64,000 bases of DNA from Eucalyptus grandis (taxonomy: Eukaryota > Streptophyta > Magnoliopsida > Myrtales > Myrtaceae): positions 4,593,001 through 4,657,000 of the forward strand of contig NC_052622.1 of NCBI RefSeq assembly GCF_016545825.1, written 5' to 3'. Below are positions 10,742-23,102 of the stretch, piece after piece. Numbering within the stretch: position 1 is the first letter of the stretch; each line of letters begins with the position of its first letter. The position numbers and the translations under genes are program-made. The notes under the pieces are model-generated. The model did no database searches, was not told where the DNA came from, and worked only from the letters and a program-made list of their open reading frames with translations.

Positions 10742-13700
10742 TCAGACTCTACGCAATCCTAGAGATTTCACATTACCACAAAACACATCTCTAGGTATTG
10801 GCTTTGTCATTGGATATGCTACCATTCTATGCGTAGATATGTACCGTAAGTTTACATCCTTTCGTGCAACTATATCTTTGACAAAGTTATATTTGGTATC
10901 TATATGTTTGGTCTTGCCATGATATTTTGGATCTTTGGTGTACGCTATAGCTGCTTAGCTATCACAGTTAACCAATAATGGATTTGCAGCTTTCTCAATA
11001 ACACTTAAATGATTCAAAAATCTTTTAAGCCAAACTCCTTCTTGTACCACTGCTGATAATGCCACGAACTCAGCTTCCATCGTGGACAAGGCTATACACG
11101 TTTGCTTTTTACTGCTCCATGATATGGTGCCATTGTTCAGTAAGAAAGCAAATCCAGAGGTAGATTTTCTTTCATCTAAATCTCCTCCCCAATGAGCATC
11201 TGAATAGCCTTCAAGTTGCAGATCATTTCCTTGGTAATTCAACTTGTAATCAGCAGTTCCCTTCAGATACCTCAGTATTCTCTTAATGGCCTTCTAATGT
11301 GCTTGACCTAGGTTGGATTGGTATCTACTCACCATTCCAATTGCAAAACATATGTCAGGTCTTGTACACATCATAGCGTACATCAAGCTCCCAACGGCAC
11401 TAGCATAAGGAACATGTTTCATTTGTTCTTTCTCTTGTGGAGTCCTTGGACACAGTCTATGGCTCAATCCTTCACCTTTTGCAATAGGAGTGTCTATGGG
11501 TTTACAATCTTGCATACGAAATCGTTCAACAACCTTATTTATATATGCTTCTTGGGAAAGAGATAACGATCTCTTCGAACGATCTCTTGAAATCTTAACT
11601 TCAAGAATGTATGCAGCTTCACCCATATCCTTCCTTTCAAAGTTGGAAGACAACCAACTCTTGACGGTGTTAACAAACTCCATATTACTTCCGGCAATTA
11701 GTATATCATCAACATATAATGATATGATCACAAATTGATCTTTGGATCTTTTGATATATACACAATGATCCTCATTTATCATTGTAAAATCATATGCTAT
11801 TATGGTATTATGAAAACGTATATATCATTGTCTTGACGACTGCTTAAGGCCATATATCGATTTCAAAAGTCGATATACATTTTCTTCTTGACATTCTTTA
11901 ATGAAACCAGCAAGTTGTTCCATATATATTTTTTCCTCTAATTCTCCATTGAGGAAAACAGTCTTAACATCCATTTGATGTAACTCAAGATTCATACTAG
12001 CTACTATTGCCAGAATAATGCGAATCGAGGTAAATCTTACTATAGGAAAAAATGTTTCTTCATAATCAATTCATTCCTGTTGATTATACCCCTTCGCCAC
12101 AAGGCGAGCCTTATGCCTTTCTATCGAGCCATCAGCTTTTCACTTTATTTTGAGAACTCACTTGTTCCCAATAGCTTTGCATCATTTTGGAAGATCAACC
12201 AGTTCCCAAACTTGGTTTGACTTCATTGACTCAATCTCCTCTTCCATTGCATGTATCCATTTTTCCTTACTAGGGCAATTAAAAGCCTCATTAATATTTC
12301 TTGGCTCATCCTCATCTTGCGGAGCAATCATAAAAGTTTCCCCTTCAATGTCAAAACGTCGACGGGGAATACTTTGGCGACTTGTTCGCCGTATGGGAGA
12401 TTGTACACTTTGCACATCATTCCCCATTATGCTCCTACTAGGATTAGATAATGATAACGTCGTTTCATCATGTGGTTGCAATTGAGAATGAGTTGAATTT
12501 AATTCGTCATTTCTCATATAACTCCCACTTGGACGAACTCCACTAGTATCATTATCTTGATCCAAGATTTTAAATAGGGAGTAATCTTTCCCTATTTCGC
12601 CATTCTTAGGAAATTCATCCTCTAAGAATGTGACATCTCGTGATTCAAATTCAGTTATACTCCCACTTTCCTGCTCACCTATGAACACATACCCTTTCGA
12701 GTGTTCGGAGTACCTTATGAAAATACTCTTCTTTTCTCTGGGACATAATTTCCCAAACTTGTGAGAGGACTTATGAGTATAGGCAGCACAACCCCATGGC
12801 TTAAGACAACTTAAGTCCGGTTTTCTACCTGTCCATAACTCATATGGAGTGGAAGTAACTGATTTGGAAGGCACCCGGTTAAGTATATAGGCAGCAGTTA
12901 ACAACGCATCACTCCAAAAAGTGATTGGTAAGTTAGCATGCGCTATCATGGACCTAGCAATTTCCAGTAGGGTTATGTTTCTTCTTTCCACAACACCATT
13001 TTGTTGAGGAGTATATGGAATAGACAACTGTCTTTCTATTTCTTTCTCATAACATAATTTTCTGAACTCATCAGATAAATATTCTCGACCTCGATCAGAT
13101 CTTAATACTTTTATTTTCTTGTCTAATTGATTTTCTACCAAGTTCATAAACCTTTTGAAACAACTTAATGCTTTAGATTTATGAGAAATCAAATAGACAT
13201 ATCCGAATCGAGTATAATCATCTATAAAAGTAATGAAATAAATAGCCCCATGCCTTCCTCTCACATTCATTGGACCACAGACGTCATAATGGATTAAGTG
13301 CAGAGGAAATTCAACTCTTTTACCTTTTCCAAATGGTTTCCTTGTCGTTTTCCCTACTAGGCAATGCTCACATATAGGCAAATCAACTCTTTCAATGTTG
13401 CCTAACAAGCCCTCTTTGGATAGTCTATTCATACGTTGTTGGCAAATATGATCAAGTCTAGCATGCCACACATTCACGTCATTATCATATGTATTAGGAG
13501 ACGTGAGAAGGGAATAACAAATATTGCATTAACATAGTCAATATCTAATACAATGAAACCATTTAGAAAATATGGATAAGTGTTCCGAAGTCCTATAACT
13601 TGTCACGAAAATGCATTTCGGTTAAAACTTGCAAAAGTGCATTTAAGTCCTAAAACTTGTCAAATTGTTTTAAATGAGTCCTAAGATCGACACCGTTAGC

Positions 13701-14555
13701 CTTTTCCGTTAAAAATGCTGATGTGGCATTTTAAATAATTTTTATTTTCCAGGTTTATTTTTTAATTAATTTTTATCCATTTAAAAAAAAATTAGATTTA
13801 AAAACTAAAAAATTAAATTTATTCTTATCTTATTTTCAACAAAAACTAAAAAGAAAAGTTAAAAATTTTATTTTTAAAATTTTAAAAAATAAAATTTAAA
13901 AATAAAGTTAACTTTTTAAATATGTTTTTTTATAAATATTTTAACTAAAAAAATTTTATTTTTAATTAAATTTTTTAATAAATATTTTAACTTTTTAAAA
14001 GAAAATTGGTGAAAATAAGATAAAATGAATAAATTTGATTTTTAGTTTTTAAATCTAATTTTTTAAAAATAATTAAAAAATTCACGTGGAAAATAAAAAT
14101 TATTTAAAATGCCACGTCAGCATTTTTAACGGAAAATGCTAACGGCTTCGATCTTAGGACTCGTTTGAAATAATTTGACAAGTTTTAGAACTAAAATGCA
14201 TTTTCATGACAAGTTGTAGGACTTCAAACACTTATCCCTAGAAAATAACCACAACCATAGTAATTTGTATCCAAAACAAATCCACACCTCTATTATGGAA
14301 GTTCATATTAAAACCTAATTTAACCAACACTAAAACAGACACTAAATTCCGACGAATCTCCGGAGCATACAATACATCATGTAGGAATAAAGTGCGTCCA
14401 CCACGCATGTTCAGTTAGCATGTGCAAATTCCTTTCACTTCAGCTCTGGAGTTGTTTCCCACATAGATCCACTTAGTTCCAGTTGGTACTCGTCGGAATT
14501 CCACGAAAGATCCTCTCTCCTTCGCTACATGGTCTGTCGCTCCTGAATCTACAGT
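10742..14555 (-). pseudogene. copia-1 pol relic (protease, integrase, RT, RNase H)
   Basis: Polyprotein of a copia retrotransposon. Read downwards: protease with VDSGATDHVA near 14545; GAG-pre-integrase with WHARLDHICQQRMNRL near 13470; integrase core with DVCGPMN and the conserved D and E residues (IDDYTRFGYV, PYTPQQNGVVERRN) in one long frame 13477-12182; reverse transcriptase with LDVK-type text broken by stops around 12160-11790, then YVDDILIAG in frame 11782-11294; RNase H with SDAHWGGD and SKKQTCIALSTMEAEFVALS in 11242-10955, one in-frame stop, and continuation to the TGA at 10742. A MITE interrupts the segment between protease and integrase. The frame changes and stops mean no functional polyprotein can be made. 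Confidence 0.9.
13573..14238. mobile_element. Mutator-type MITE with very long terminal inverted repeats, nested in copia-1
   Basis: The ends GGATAAGTGTT (left) and its complement AACACTTATCC-like (right) are the start of inverted repeats that pair over more than 200 bp, nearly the full length of the element. It is flanked by the 9-bp direct repeat TAGAAAATA at 13564-13572 and 14239-14247. A 9-bp duplication is the hallmark of Mutator-like transposons. The centre is extremely AT-rich and encodes nothing. It is younger than copia-1, since it sits inside its pol gene. Confidence 0.9.
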
Positions 14556-15503
14556 CTACAAATGATTAGACTCAGTCAAGAATACAGAACTTGACACAAA
14601 AGCAAAGTTCTGAAAAGTACAAGGGGTGTATATCTTCTTTGGCTCACGACAATCGCGAGCATAGTGACCATTATTGTCATAGTTGTAACATTTCACCCTT
14701 GTAAGTTTCTTCATTCGAGAACGCTTTCCTCTTTCATGTTGGTTAAGCTTAGGCTTCTTCTCTGAATGACCTACTTCCTTGCATTTCCCTTTATCAAACC
14801 AGTTAGGACGTTTGCGCTTGGAGCTCGAAGCTCCATGTGAGCTAGAACCAACATGATAAATTTCAGCTTCCGGCTTAGCCGCCAAGAGGCGGTCCTCTTC
14901 CAGCTCAAGATGACGCATTGCATCCTTAAATGTTTTGATATTTTCATTATAGGTTAGGTGCACCTTCATATGCTCCTAACTCTGAGGCAATGAACGAATC
15001 ACTACTTGCACTTGCTGCTCATCTATCAGGACATGGCCAGCATCTTTCAGCTCATTTATCATGTTTGACATCTTTCTAAGATGTTGCTTCATGGTCTGAC
15101 CATGAGACTTCTTATAAGAGTCAAACCTAATAGTGAGCTGTCTCAGTCTGGTCACCGAAGTATGACCAAATCTTGCTGCCAATGCTTCCCACATTTCCTT
15201 GGCGTTCTCAAAACGCCTAAACTCTCGCATGACGTCATTTTCCATGCTACTCAGCAACGTAATGCGAGCAAGAGAGTTCTTTCTTTTCCATGTAGCAAAT
15301 GCTTCATTATCTCTCTTGTGCTGTGTAGTGTTTCCTTCTTCAGGTTCTACCATGGTCGAGTTAAGAGCTTCTAGTGCCTCTTGCTCTTCCAGCACATATT
15401 GGATTTTCATGTGCCGTATTTCATAATTATCGCTATTGAGCTTTTCACCTTTGTTCAGCTCGGCAACTATGCTCTTTGTGGCCGAAGCCATTGATCTGAA
15501 CAC
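14556..15503 (-). pseudogene. copia-1 gag with one nonsense codon
   Basis: A UBN2-type gag protein of about 316 codons. The start is the ATG at 15503. The frame is open to 14979, has one TAG (14976-14978), then continues in the same frame to 14556, so a single nonsense codon separates the halves (SLPQS, stop, EHMKVHLTYNENIKTF). The expected CX2CX4HX4C zinc knuckle reads CYNYDNNGHYARDC, with Tyr in place of the second Cys, so nucleic-acid binding would be damaged even with the stop read through. Confidence 0.85.
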
Positions 15504-16026
15504 ATAAGATATATATGCACGAATTATTAATGCCTATCATTTATGCATCCATTTTGCACAGACCCATCATATTAATGAATAATTTCAAGTAAGGTTTCAG
15601 AATCAAAATGTCACTATGTTTCCAATCATCCTCCAAAAATCCTAACTTAAAACTATCATTAATATAATTGTCTTATGCAAAATAAATTCCATGAAGCTAC
15701 AAAAACTTCTATGAACTACCCACAGCAACCAACAATAACAGAAAGCAAATAATATTTGACATCCAATAGAATAATAATGCTTTCACATAATACAACTAAC
15801 ATATCAGTTGCTACATCAACAACAATCAGGTAGTAAACATTACATAAGACGTTCACAAAGCACATTTAACAAAGATCAGCCTCTACATCTAACACCAAGT
15901 TAGTACACAAACTGGGAAAGATCCTCTTTTGTTCAATTTCTTGATATTTTCCCTTGTAACAATCTAATAATAATTATCTATAAAATCTATCACAATTTTC
16001 CTATATGAAGCGGCTCTGTTGACATC

Positions 16027-16278
16027 TCATATGCGATTCAACACTCCTTGCCATTCTAGTGGAAGGGTGTTCATGAAAAATTGCACAATCTCAGACTGTG
16101 GCATAGGACGACCATTCAATATGATCTTTTGAATTTTCTCGTTGACTTCAAGGACGTGATCAATTAAGTCACAACTCTCCCATCGATGATCAATCAGCTC
16201 AGCTATCAACTTAGAAAGCCTTTTCTTTTGTTCATCGGTAATTGTGCGAATAGGTGTGCGCAACTTTAGGGGAGGCAT
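16027..16278 (-). CDS. short open frame in copia-1 leader, unknown product
   Basis: An ATG frame of 83 codons between the primer-binding site and gag. It is charged and ends with a text (MPQSEIVQFFMNTLPLEW) that resembles the part of gag where SLPxxW occurs. It may therefore be a piece of a second, divergent gag or host sequence picked up by the element. No zinc knuckle. Function unknown, and it may not be a gene. Confidence 0.35.
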   Translation of the reverse strand: MPPLKLRTPIRTITDEQKKRLSKLIAELIDHRWESCDLIDHVLEVNEKIQKIILNGRPMPQSEIVQFFMNTLPLEWQGVLNRI

Positions 16279-16746
16279 TGTTTCTGCAACAAATGCAGAA
16301 CAAATAAGGGATCACATATGATCCATATAGACTTAATTGAAAAAGAAACACATTCTTTTCCCTTTTTTTTTGTCAACGGTCAACGATCGAATTCAACGGT
16401 CAACGGTCAAAGTCAACGGTCGGGTCGCCGGGTCGTTGGACCGGTTGGACTAGTCGAACCGACCGACCGGCGCGTGTGCGTTGCACGCGCTGAAGACGCC
16501 GATTCGTTCCGGCTGCGCGTGGGGGCGCGACCGGCGGCGTTCCACCACTCATCGCGATCGTCTCAACGAGCCCTTCCATCCAACGCCATCAGAAATTAAT
16601 TTTGAGTTACGGAAACTCAAAAAAAGGGATGAACAGTGCTCGGGTGTCGAGATTTTTCGCCCCGATCGGTGTTGGCCGATTAATTTCGCGAAAAACCAAT
16701 TAAAAATCATTCATAAACATGAAAGGGGTCGGGAAAACATGAACTA

Positions 16747-16761
16747 GGGCTCTGATACCAA
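16747..16761 (-). other. primer-binding site of copia-1 (initiator tRNA-Met)
   Basis: On the minus strand this reads TTGGTATCAGAGCCC directly after the CA end of the 5' LTR. TGGTATCAGAGC is the usual complement of the plant initiator tRNA-Met 3' end. Confidence 0.95.
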
Positions 16762-17227
16762 TGTTGGGATTTGTCGGATTCCCAAAAACCGGTTTCGACA
16801 CTAAATCGAACCCCTAAAACGAATGCGGAAGACAAGCCCGGGAAATTCACATGTATCACCGATCCTAAAGCACACCACGAAATCGAGCGTATCTTGTTAG
16901 CCACAGATTAAACACCGACGCCGATATGAAGAAGAGAAAACCGATCATGTTCAATCCGATGACGTCAATTGGCCTTGAAGGGAAGATGGATTCGCCTTTT
17001 GGTCACTGTTTTCTTTTTGGAGGGAGAGAGGGAGGAAGGAACGTACGTAATATGCCAAAAGGTACGTTACTCCTCTCTCTTTCTCCTTTTATATGTTCCC
17101 TCCAAAAAAGGAACGTGCCCCTTCATCATATCCTCCATCCATGGGCCCTAATCTTGTGGGCCGGGCTTTTAGGCCAAACATGGGCAGACGGGCCAATTTA
17201 GGCCCATCACATTAAATAAAACCATCA
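16762..17227 (-). repeat. 5' LTR of copia-1 (466 bp)
   Basis: Partner of the LTR at 9159-9626. It should carry the promoter of the element, but I could not place a TATA box with certainty. Confidence 0.95.
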
Positions 17228-17232
17228 AAAAC

Positions 17233-17739
17233 TACCGGCTGAATTCCTCAACAGCGCTTGTTGCCTTCTTAGAAGCGTTGAAGCGAGCTGCCGTTTCAGT
17301 GTGTAGCTCCTTTGCCGTCTTCTGCTAAAGCGCTTGCAACTGTCGACAAGGCGTTGAGCCGACGGACCTCCTATTTGGAGTGGGCCATGTGCCCAAAAGC
17401 TTCCCTTTCAGCTGACATTTACAGCCCTGGCTTGAGTTTGGGGTTGTTTAGAAATTTGAACGACCAAATGCAGCTTTAGTCTTTTTCAATGCGGCCACCT
17501 GGCTCTCCAGACGAACGCACCGACATTGGACACCCTGCAGAGTGCTCCTGTCAAGGCTTTTATGGCGCCCAGGACCCAGAGACACGTTCCGCTAGCCAAG
17601 CCCAACGCTTGGGCAATTAGTTGGGTCCCATTGCGCTTGCTAAGCCCAATGAGGGGCCTTGGTTGGGCTGCAGCGGCATGGCACCTGCCATGAAAGTGTC
17701 TTCCCCTAAGCTTTATGAGTTCAAGGTATGCCCTTTTAC
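17233..17739. other. flank right of copia-1, nothing recognised
   Basis: GC-richer than its surroundings, with short open frames and repeated AAGCCCAA/TTGGGCTT-like words near 17595-17665. No protein family recognised. Confidence 0.35.
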
Positions 17740-18960
17740 AGGAGGGATTCTGGCGCCGGCTTCCTTAAGTGAAGAGACAAAGTCATTTTGTTCTATTCCT
17801 TAGCTTGAAGTTTGAAGGAAATGGTCGACACCCAGTTGAATGAAATGACCGAGTATTCCCGCTTCAATGTTAAAGCAACAAGAAAAGTGGCTCATATCTT
17901 TATGCATCTGTATGACTTGATTACAAAGGAATCCACCTTGAATCGATGGCAAAGTTTCTTCGGTTGCTCTCATATTTTTCTGTTCTTTGACCTGAAATCT
18001 CAGAAAATAATCCTGTCAATGTCCATGAGGCATGAAGACCTTATTGCCCGTTGTGCAAATCAAGATGATTTCCTACTTATTGAACAGGAATGGCCAGAAT
18101 CAGTGAATTAATTGGTCAGGAAAATCATTTCACCAATAAAAAACACAACACATAATAACTGAGATTCAGCTCTCTTTGGTTCGTTCTTTGATTGAATTAC
18201 ATCATTTCCACAAATGTTATGATTAGGATAACCACAAAGGACATATCCATTGTAAAAAAATACTGAAGATTGATTATCATCAAGGGATCTGCATAAGGCA
18301 TGGATATATGCATAACAGGTGCCATTGGCAACTTCATTCTTTCTCTTAATGACTTGACACGGGTTAGGCTTTGGAAAGGTGTGTTGCAAGATACCTTAAG
18401 ATGGAGTAGCCGTAATGCTTTGATGGTGGAAAATAACCACTGCAAGCTAATAAATGCTCTGCGAGATTGCAGTGATCATTGAGTTATGAAAACTCATTGT
18501 AGTAAGGTCTGAACATTGATATTCTTAGTGCGTGGCCTCATTATATAACATTTCTTGAGTATAACCCTATGTTTAGTGACCCAGCCTTGCATCTCTACAT
18601 TCTGTAAATATATGTCATAGGAGGAGAAGTAAGAACAGAATTCTGATGCATGCTAACATGGTTTCATGATGCTATGCCAAAACTGATGTACTATGTGGTA
18701 ACATGGAGAAAAACTGTTGTTTTGATATTAAGTTGCAAAAATGATAAGGAGCACACCCAGTCCATGCGAGATATAGCAGTTGATAATATACGACCTGAGA
18801 CTAGTACAATTTGGTATCATCCTGCGTGTCCTGCCCGCTAGCATCTGAATTTAATCAGTGGTCTTAAAAAGCAGGACTAGCATTTGACTGCTCTGGACTA
18901 TACGGTACTCTTCCTTTTAGCAAGGAAGTCAGTCCTGACATGTAGGAAGGAAATAGAAAT
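17740..18960 (+). repeat. orphan copy of the mTERF 3' flank
   Basis: Collinear with the sequences downstream of the mTERF copies (about 24770-25800, 26490-27480 and 47755-48790). Shared marks include TGAATGAAATGACYGAGTAT and GTTAAAGCAACAAGAAAAGTGGCT. No mTERF coding sequence precedes it, so a whole gene body has been lost or never came along. Confidence 0.8.
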
Positions 18961-20979
18961 GTTGCTACTGAGGATTGTTTAGATTGGAATGTAACAATTT
19001 ATCTTGTAAGGAAGCTACTGACATAATTGGAGCGTCTCTGATAGACACTGACTTGTAAAGTATATCATTTCTTCACTAGAACATGGCGCAAGAAAATATT
19101 TCTGTCATTAGAGATGAATCTTTCTGAACATTCCATCAAAAATCTTATCCCAGTTGCTCTATAAATCTATTACTATAAAAGCGCCTTGGAAAGATTAATT
19201 TCAGTCCTCGATATGAGACTCCACAATTTAGGGGCTAAAGATCTCTTATATCCTTAGTCATTTACATCATATCCACCAAGTTTTAAGCATGGTTGTGAGA
19301 TCTCTTTGAGTTGTCTTAACAATATAAAACTGATCATTATCATGGAAGAGGATCCAGGAGCAAGAAGAGATTCATGGAAAAATGTCCCCAATTAAAAGGT
19401 GTGTAAAGGACAATTTGGGCATAAATTGCGGATCCTGCTCACTGAAGAACTGCATATTGACACAGCGATGAACTTAATTTGAGGTCATGTGGCACAGATC
19501 GCTCCCCATCATCTTGAACTTTCTCCATCACAATGATGTAAATACAGGTACAAATTCTATGCAAGATCTCTTTGTTTTTCCTTATATTGAACAAGCTACA
19601 ATGCTAGATATGAAGTATCTCTGCTTATTCTTTAATTTTGCAACAATTTTCTGCTCTGTGGACAAACCTGTTCTCCCTGGATTTTCCTGGTCATATAATG
19701 TCTAGAGCTTTGGGATTCTTTTTTGTTCTTTGTGTTTTCTTACATAGTTCTGCAGTTGTTCGAGTAAAGGCATGGTTAATTGATGTTAATTCAACATGTT
19801 CAACGGTTAGCACAGTAACAGACGAAGAACTTTCACAAGGACTGATAAGTTATGGGAATATTAGGGAGTGCTTGTACTTTTAAGCTCATTTCTCTGCCTG
19901 ACTGTTACTCATATCGATTGAAATTTTTAGTTTGTCAGTGAGCTGTGAGGAATACATATTTTCACAAAGGCCATTTTAGAATTTATCTGAAGATGATGGA
20001 ACAATATGCTCAGCAAAATGATGAATACAGGTTACAAACTAACCTTCTCAGTGGTTTGTGTATGATATCATGTGCAGCATAAACCTTAATTGAAAGACAG
20101 CTGAAACATGTCTCCAAATTATCTGCTGTAACAATGCTATCTCACTGGATACAAATCATAAAATCTTAAGTTTATACTCGATATTGAGTTTCATTTCCTT
20201 TTGGAGATAGAGATCTTTCAAATAAATTGGGACATTGCCTGTTCAAAATGCCATCAGAATTAGCAAGGAATAGAGTGTTGCTATTTATTGATGATATCTA
20301 TACACAATACCTATGTTTTAATACAATTCTAATCATTAAGAGATTTTTTCTTTTTTAAGTGTTCACTTAAGAGGGCGTGACCGGTGATGATAACTCCAAG
20401 TGACGCGGATTTAAACTTCAATTTCATCTTGTCAGTCATGCATTGGCTTTGGAAAAGAACAGTTACCATTCTAAGGCAATAGGACATGAGATCCTTGGAC
20501 ATGACAAAAATTCATCGGCTACAAAACAATTCGTGTACAGGTGATGTCCTCTCTTCTCTGTGTTGTGCTTTTGGTCGAATCAAAGGATGTCTACAATTGT
20601 TTGCGTCATCATGCGCTTTCGCGGAATTGCGTGTTCTTTGCTACTTGCAAGTTCTTGAAGGTGAAAAATAGAAAGGAGCAATAATCTCGTTGCTTGTTGA
20701 ATAAATCCACTGATTTGTTCTTCATGGGTATAAACAAATGTCGAGAATGGAAAAAATTTCTCCTTCTTGTCTGCAATCATTGCTTATATTTCTGCGACGC
20801 TCAAATAGATTAAAATCATAATGCAATAATCTATAGAAATGTAATTATCACAGACTGAAATACCATGAGAGTTCACGTACAACTAGAGTAGAATATAGGC
20901 TAGCATACTGACTCATTGAATGCGCAGGTATCTTTTTTGGTTTTGCACTGTCTGTTGACTAAATATCTGAGAAGCTAAC
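18961..20979. other. long non-coding stretch
   Basis: Only short open frames in all six directions, no recognisable family, moderately AT-rich. Nothing can be supported here. Confidence 0.4.
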
Positions 20980-21780
20980 CATAGCAAATTATGAGCTGCC
21001 CCACTGGGCTAAAGACGAAGAGCACATCAACGTGTTTTTCATATCCTCATCACTACTCACCACAAAGTCATCTCCTCAAAATCCAATCAAACTATAAAGC
21101 TTATTGTATTTATTCCCCTGTTGCAATCAAACATAGGAGACCTTTTATTTGGCCTCAAAGCAAAATCTAATGGACTAAAGAGAGAGAAAAATAATTTTTT
21201 TTTAAAAAAAAAAAAAGGAGAAGATGAGAGATCATTAATAAAGTAAATGGGGTCAACCAGCTTTTGTTGATCAAGGGCCCGATAAACGCAAAAAGTCTCA
21301 AGAGCAACAAAAAAAAAGGGGGGGAAACTTCCCTAATTTTAAATGTCTTTGCTTCCCAGTCTATAATATCCTTTTCAAGATCCTGAACCTGAAGATTTGT
21401 TTGATCCAATATGGCTTTGTCAAGCCAAAATTGCTTGATTGTAAGAATTGAAATGGTTGACTTGGGATTGACTTGTGTCACCCCTCGAACCGCATTGGTT
21501 ATCTAATGGCTGAGCTTTAGCACGTTGTCTACTGTGTCCCAGGCACGATGCTTCTAATAATAAACCCACTTATCAAATTTACTACAGATTTACTGCTTGA
21601 GCCGCCATGCCTCAAATATGCTTAAGACTTAAAGGGGTAAGATAGCCTCTAACTATCGTTTTGCTGAATAGTCAATGTATTAGTATACCCTAATATAGTA
21701 TATGTTGCTAAAAATTTTCTAAGAAAGGATTGATTAGGATTTACTAATTATCTTTCATAAATGGAAAAATAGCCCGTTTG
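20980..21780 (-). repeat. repeat X, copy 1, with conserved minus-strand reading frame relic
   Basis: Homologous in direct orientation to 29690-30430. On the minus strand both copies encode related text: here WLDKAILDQTNLQVQDLEKD and then DWEAKTFKI, there a TKPYWTQRIFRFRNLKKN and DWEAKTFEI version. The shared peptide suggests an old coding exon of a gene that I do not recognise. A-rich runs and a G7 run interrupt it. Confidence 0.6.
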
Positions 21781-22154
21781 ATTAAGGTAATACTTTGGTT
21801 ACATTCTAATAGGAACATGTATAAGTCCTATTTTCTGTTCAATTCGCATCATGCATATTGTGCATAAAGTATAGTCATTATTTTCAGAATGTGTGGAAGA
21901 TCGGGAACAGGAAGGGGCAGGTGAGGAGCAGCACTGGGAGGAAGAAGAGGAAATTAGGGGGTGGAATTGAGAAGGATTGTGGGTGGGAAGAAGAAACTCA
22001 AGGTTTCGGGTTCTGAGGTTGGTGAATTGGGTGAGGTAATGTGTTGGGATTTTAGCCTCTGTGTTCACCATTGTTTATACTTTCTTACGTTGCTTTTGCA
22101 AATGGTCATCATGTGCTGAGTCTCGACAAAGTAGTATTAGTAAGCATCTTTCTC

Positions 22155-22480
22155 TCGCCACTCTCTCTTTGTTTATGTGGTTTCATAACATTTACTTTTA
22201 TTGATATCTTAAAAATATTTATCTTGTGATACGTATTTTTTTAACTTTTGTAATTACCAAGTAAATGCAAATGCAACATTTGATTGACATTATGTAAAAG
22301 TTTAAGAAGTATTAGTGTCTCACTCCTATGCTTAAACGGTCAAGAGAAAATGAGTGATCAATGTAGTGACTCCCTCTAAATGTTACTATAACAATTTTAT
22401 GTCCACTATGTAGTGTTTGATTTAGAGGCATGGTTATTTTGCACCACTTGGCCTGAAAGTGTACGGTTGACAAACCTGTC
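22155..22480. repeat. mTERF upstream flank, copy shared with 45840-46136
   Basis: Starts with CTCGCCACTCTCTCTTTGTT and aligns with the start of the second mTERF block over about 300 bp. In the second block this flank is joined directly to mTERF codon 17, which shows a deletion there. Confidence 0.8.
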
Positions 22481-23069
22481 AGTGTAGTCTCACCAAGATG
22501 CTAGTAGTTAAAAAATCTCTTTCGTTTAGAGGTTTGCCTACGACGAGAATTGCGATTATGACCTCGTAAAAGATAAATGTCTCCGTTATCATTATGTCAA
22601 TTACTTCAATGGAAAAATGCTATTTATTATAAAATTAAAATCATTATCGTAATTATGAATAAAGCTAGTCATTTATATAAACAGTGTAGTATTCATATGG
22701 GTAAGTTATTGATCATGTACAAATATTAAATTAGTATTTCGTTTGTTTCGTGAAAAATAAATAAATTGTAAAAATATATTCTTGAAAAATGATTGTTTAT
22801 ATCCTTGCAAAATGTATAGATATACATTATTATCAAAAATGAATATTTTTTATTAAATTTTTTTTTCAAGGGATATAATTATTTTCGTCATTTTATTTAG
22901 GTGCGATACGATGAGACCACGTTGATGGTCGGAGAAAAAGGTCCCGCTCAAAGTTCTGGAAAAAAAAAAAAAAAAGAAAAAAAGCGCCATTAGCTCTACG
23001 CCTCTCATCATCTCCATCCATCCTTCATTCTGCTACCGGGAAACGCACTGTGCAGAGAGCTGTAATCGA

Positions 23070-23102
23070 CTGCTCTCTCTCTCTTCTCTCTCGCTCGAGC
23101 TG
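23070..23102 (+). promoter_or_regulatory. pyrimidine patch / 5' UTR of the mTERF gene
   Basis: A CT-rich run (CTCTCTCTCTCTTCTCTCTC) ends a few bases before the start ATG. Such Y patches are common in plant core promoters and 5' UTRs. No TATA box was found at a convincing distance. Confidence 0.4.

Larger units (their letters stand above)
9159..17227 (-). mobile_element. copia-1: complete Ty1/copia LTR retrotransposon with nested MITE
   Basis: An 8069-bp element on the minus strand. The two LTRs begin TG and end CA and are flanked by the 5-bp duplication AAAAC at 9154-9158 and 17228-17232. Next to the 5' LTR lies a primer-binding site for initiator tRNA-Met, and next to the 3' LTR a purine-rich GAGTGGGAGA-type tract. 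In minus-strand order come gag, protease, integrase, reverse transcriptase and RNase H, which is the copia order. Nonsense codons and frame breaks in gag and pol make it non-autonomous today. About 1.1 kb of non-coding sequence lies between the end of pol and the 3' LTR, including a TA microsatellite, and about 1.2 kb between the primer site and gag. Confidence 0.95.

Noticed and set aside
18961..20979. tRNA or small structured RNA genes in the gene-poor stretch
   Set aside because: No tRNA-like GGTTCRANYCC box with a matching cloverleaf was recognised by eye. A tRNAscan run would settle it.
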